Origin: Comamonas testosteroni | GTDB taxonomy: Bacteria > Pseudomonadota > Gammaproteobacteria > Burkholderiales > Burkholderiaceae_C | Reading direction: 5' to 3' | NCBI RefSeq assembly: GCF_030505195.1 | Contig: NZ_CP129672.1 | Span: forward strand, 3,134,501-3,198,500 | Length of the DNA stretch: 64,000 nucleotides | The notes under the pieces: generated by a model | What the model was told of the DNA's origin: nothing | Seen by the model: only the letters and a program-made list of their open reading frames with translations | The model's database searches: none | Part shown: piece by piece, positions 62,206 through 64,000 of the stretch | Layout of the letters: the number at the start of each line of letters is the position of its first letter | Numbering within the stretch: the stretch's first letter is position 1 | Position numbers and translations under genes: made by a program

Positions 62206-62751
62206 TTACTTGACCGGTTTGGCGGCGCGCACGGCCACTACCTCGATTTCCACATACCAGGCCGGGTTGGCCAGGGCTGCAATCTGGAAGGCTGAACGTG
62301 CGGGAAGGTTGGGCTGGGCAGCCGTTCCAAAGAACTGGGTGTAGCCACGCATGAAGCCGGCAAAGTCCATCTTGTTGCCCTTGGCGGGATCGGCCACAAG
62401 GAAGACCTGCATCTTCACCACATCGCTCATGCCGAGATTCATGCTCTTGAGTTGCTCTTCCAGGCCTTTGAGGATGGCGACGGTCTGGCCCTCGGTATCT
62501 CCGCCGTAGGCAGCAGGATCAGTGGCGGGCCTGGATTTGTCCACTACGGGCGGCACCTTGCCCGAGAGGTAGACAGTGCGGGCGTCGGTGGGGATTTCCA
62601 CGGCTGCGGCGATGGGGAAGGTCGAGCCCGGTGTCCTGTAACGCAGGACATCGCCACTGCCGGAGGTGGTGGCAGCGCAGCCGGTGAGCAGGACTGCCGT
62701 ACCCAGAAGGGCGGCGGTAGCGGCGGTCTTGAAGATGGATGGAACGTTCAT
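62206..62751 (-). CDS. Lipoprotein of the RidA (YjgF/YER057c) family
   Basis: 181 residues. A lipoprotein signal ends LLTGCAA, so this RidA is anchored outside the cytoplasm, unlike the usual cytosolic RidA of about 130 residues. The RidA core is present (IPTDARTVYLSGKVPP, QTVAILKGLEEQLKSMNLGMSDVVKMQVFL, PARSAFQIAALANPAWYVEIEVVAV). RidA proteins hydrolyse reactive imines made by amine-oxidising enzymes. It is the last of three minus-strand genes, after cytochrome c and flavin amine oxidase, with 18 bp to the cytochrome gene. Confidence 0.9.
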   Translation of the reverse strand: MNVPSIFKTAATAALLGTAVLLTGCAATTSGSGDVLRYRTPGSTFPIAAAVEIPTDARTVYLSGKVPPVVDKSRPATDPAAYGGDTEGQTVAILKGLEEQLKSMNLGMSDVVKMQVFLVADPAKGNKMDFAGFMRGYTQFFGTAAQPNLPARSAFQIAALANPAWYVEIEVVAVRAAKPVK

Positions 62752-62769
62752 GTGATCTCCTGAATGGAT

Positions 62770-63267
62770 TTATGGGGTGACGCGAAAGGGTTTGACGTCG
62801 GCGGCAGACAGCTTGTCCGCGTACTGATTGCCGAAGTTGCTGCGCACATAGTTCACGACGTCGGCAATCTGCTCATCGGACAGCTTGCTGGCAAAGGACG
62901 GCATGCCGTGCAGGCCGTTCATGACAACAGAGGCCGGGTAGGCAGCCGCTGCCAGCTTGGGGTTGGAGGCCAGCGCCGGGTAGAAGCCCGCGCCCTTGGC
63001 ACCTTCGCCCTTGACCATGTGGCACCCCTGGCAGATGGCCTGGTACAGGGTCTCTCCGCCGCTCTGGCTGAAGCGTGGGCGGACCGCAGAGAAGTTCTGC
63101 ATCAGCGCCTGGGTATCAGCGGGCGAGATGGAAAGAACGGCGGCAGATTGCAGCGTCTGCAGGTTTTTTACATCCTGGGTTTTCATGCCCTGTGATTGGG
63201 CCAGGACGGCGCCGGAGAGACCCAGGGCCAGGGCGCAAGCGGCGCAAAGACGGTGCAATGTGTGCAT
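62770..63267 (-). CDS. Periplasmic cytochrome c
   Basis: 165 residues. A signal peptide (CAACALALGLSGAVLAQ) and a single class I haem site, ICQGCH, with a distal Met in the following helix (GMPSFASKLSDEQIADVVNYVRSNFG, typical of cytochrome c551-type ends). The start at 63267 follows AAGGAAC; an ATG at 63291 would add eight residues. The neighbouring flavin amine oxidase is the likely electron donor, as in the NicA2-CycN pair of nicotine degraders. Confidence 0.9.
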   Translation of the reverse strand: MHTLHRLCAACALALGLSGAVLAQSQGMKTQDVKNLQTLQSAAVLSISPADTQALMQNFSAVRPRFSQSGGETLYQAICQGCHMVKGEGAKGAGFYPALASNPKLAAAAYPASVVMNGLHGMPSFASKLSDEQIADVVNYVRSNFGNQYADKLSAADVKPFRVTP

Positions 63268-63297
63268 GGTGAAGTTCCTTGTGGCAGACATGAGCGA

Positions 63298-64000
63298 TCA
63301 GAGGCTGGAGGCCTTGGCGTGCAGACGCTGGATGGCGTCCAGCGAGGACAGCACGGCACCTTCCTGCCAGGCGGGGATGTACGAGACATGCTCGCCCGCG
63401 AGCACCAGGCGACCGTCGATCTGGGCCAGATCCTTGTAGTGCTGCTCGCGCAGCGCATCGGTCCAGTTGCCGAAGCAGCCGTTGATCCAGGGCATGCGAT
63501 GCCAGGCCACTGACACTCCGTTGAGGAACTCCTGCTTGTACTGCGGATGGATCTGCGCGCCATACTCCAGCGCAAGACGAACGCGCTCGGCCGGCTTGAG
63601 CGAGGAGAAGCGGTAGCTGTTGGAGTTCTCGAATGCATAGGCGCCCAGCAGCACGGCGGGGCCGGTGCCCATATAGCCGGTGGAGGGGTAGGAGATCTGC
63701 TGGATCGGCAGATCGGTGTAGCTGATGCCGCCGTAGATGCGCTCGTCCTCTTCCCAGAAGCGACGCTTGAACTCCAGTCCGACCTTCATGGAGCTACCGT
63801 AGGGCACGGCAGCAATCGCGTTCTGCATGGCGCTGCCGGCCTGCACTTCGATCTGGCTCAGGATGGACAGCGGAATCGTGCACACGCACCAGTCGGCGCG
63901 GGCCTGCAGCGTGGCACCGGGCTTGAGGGCGTCCACATAGTCCACGGTTACGCCCTTGTCGTTCTGGGCGATCCTGGTGACCTTGGCGTTGTAACGGATG
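63298..64000 (-). CDS. Flavin monoamine oxidase family protein, C-terminal part
   Basis: About 234 residues are visible; the N-terminus lies beyond the right edge. The frame continues from the edge with IRYNAKVTRIAQNDKGVTVDYVD. The C-terminal FAD site is LAGEHVSYIPAWQEGAVLSSLDAIQRL, and WCVCTIPLSILSQI and YPSTGYMGTGPAVLLGAYA are typical of monoamine oxidase / L-amino-acid oxidase structures. It is the first visible gene of the run with cytochrome c (30 bp beyond its stop) and lipoprotein RidA. The substrate, an amine or amino acid, is unknown. Confidence 0.85.
   Translation of the reverse strand, partial: IRYNAKVTRIAQNDKGVTVDYVDALKPGATLQARADWCVCTIPLSILSQIEVQAGSAMQNAIAAVPYGSSMKVGLEFKRRFWEEDERIYGGISYTDLPIQQISYPSTGYMGTGPAVLLGAYAFENSNSYRFSSLKPAERVRLALEYGAQIHPQYKQEFLNGVSVAWHRMPWINGCFGNWTDALREQHYKDLAQIDGRLVLAGEHVSYIPAWQEGAVLSSLDAIQRLHAKASSL

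Overview
The window is a 64 kb piece of a GC-rich betaproteobacterial chromosome, most likely Comamonadaceae and probably Comamonas. Reasons: adjacent pilT, pilU and yggS, small Burkholderiales families (DUF3567, DUF3297), a Bug-type solute-binding protein, several amino/organic-acid binding proteins, and dense short-gap coding on both strands. I saw no rRNA, tRNA, prophage, CRISPR array or complete insertion sequence. The genus is an inference from gene content.

Layout. 1-4.7 kb: end of a BON-domain envelope protein, a beta-hydroxyacid dehydrogenase, pilU and pilT (twitching ATPases), yggS. 4.7-13.4 kb: an acyl-acid uptake/activation locus with a periplasmic binding protein, a TetR regulator, an acyl-CoA ligase and a 1098-residue single-chain biotin-dependent acyl-CoA carboxylase, followed by a class V aminotransferase. 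13.5-16.9 kb: a secreted FKBP isomerase and a nitric-oxide detoxification pair, norR and hmp, whose shared gap holds three NorR-type sites and a sigma-54 promoter. 17-22.4 kb: DUF3297, a DUF445 membrane protein, and a Fur-type iron locus (TonB receptor plus siderophore-binding protein). 22.5-32.1 kb: two small unknowns and a heavy-metal system: sensor kinase and response regulator divergent from czcCBA, with a CusR-like palindrome between them. 32.3-39.1 kb: a small lipoprotein, a Tat-exported phospholipase C, D-serine dehydratase, a sugar-dehydrogenase-like beta-propeller and a GlcD-type flavoprotein. 39-47 kb: a binding protein, a UvrD-like helicase, a LysR regulator, purU and a PAS-GGDEF-EAL protein. 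47-55.4 kb: a ChaN-like lipoprotein, an AbrB-type membrane protein, small proteins, a DUF3108 protein, an IclR regulator divergent from a fumarylacetoacetase-family hydrolase, a TraB/GumN protein and a Bug protein. 55.5-62.1 kb: LysR divergent from pirin, cysteine hydrolase, amidohydrolase, DoxX and an MFS exporter with an extra C-terminal domain. 62.2-64 kb: an exported RidA lipoprotein, a cytochrome c and the end of a flavin amine oxidase, probably one amine-dehydrogenase operon.

Most notable for follow-up: (1) a dispersed repeat family of about 75-150 bp, with five clear copies and one weaker one, each placed at the 3' end of a gene and in that gene's orientation, sometimes supplying its stop codon; (2) the lipoprotein-RidA / cytochrome c / flavin amine oxidase operon; (3) an amidohydrolase with a Cys/His-rich tail, encoded with a DoxX protein and an MFS exporter; (4) readable operator architecture for NorR, CusR-like, TetR, LysR, IclR and Fur regulators.
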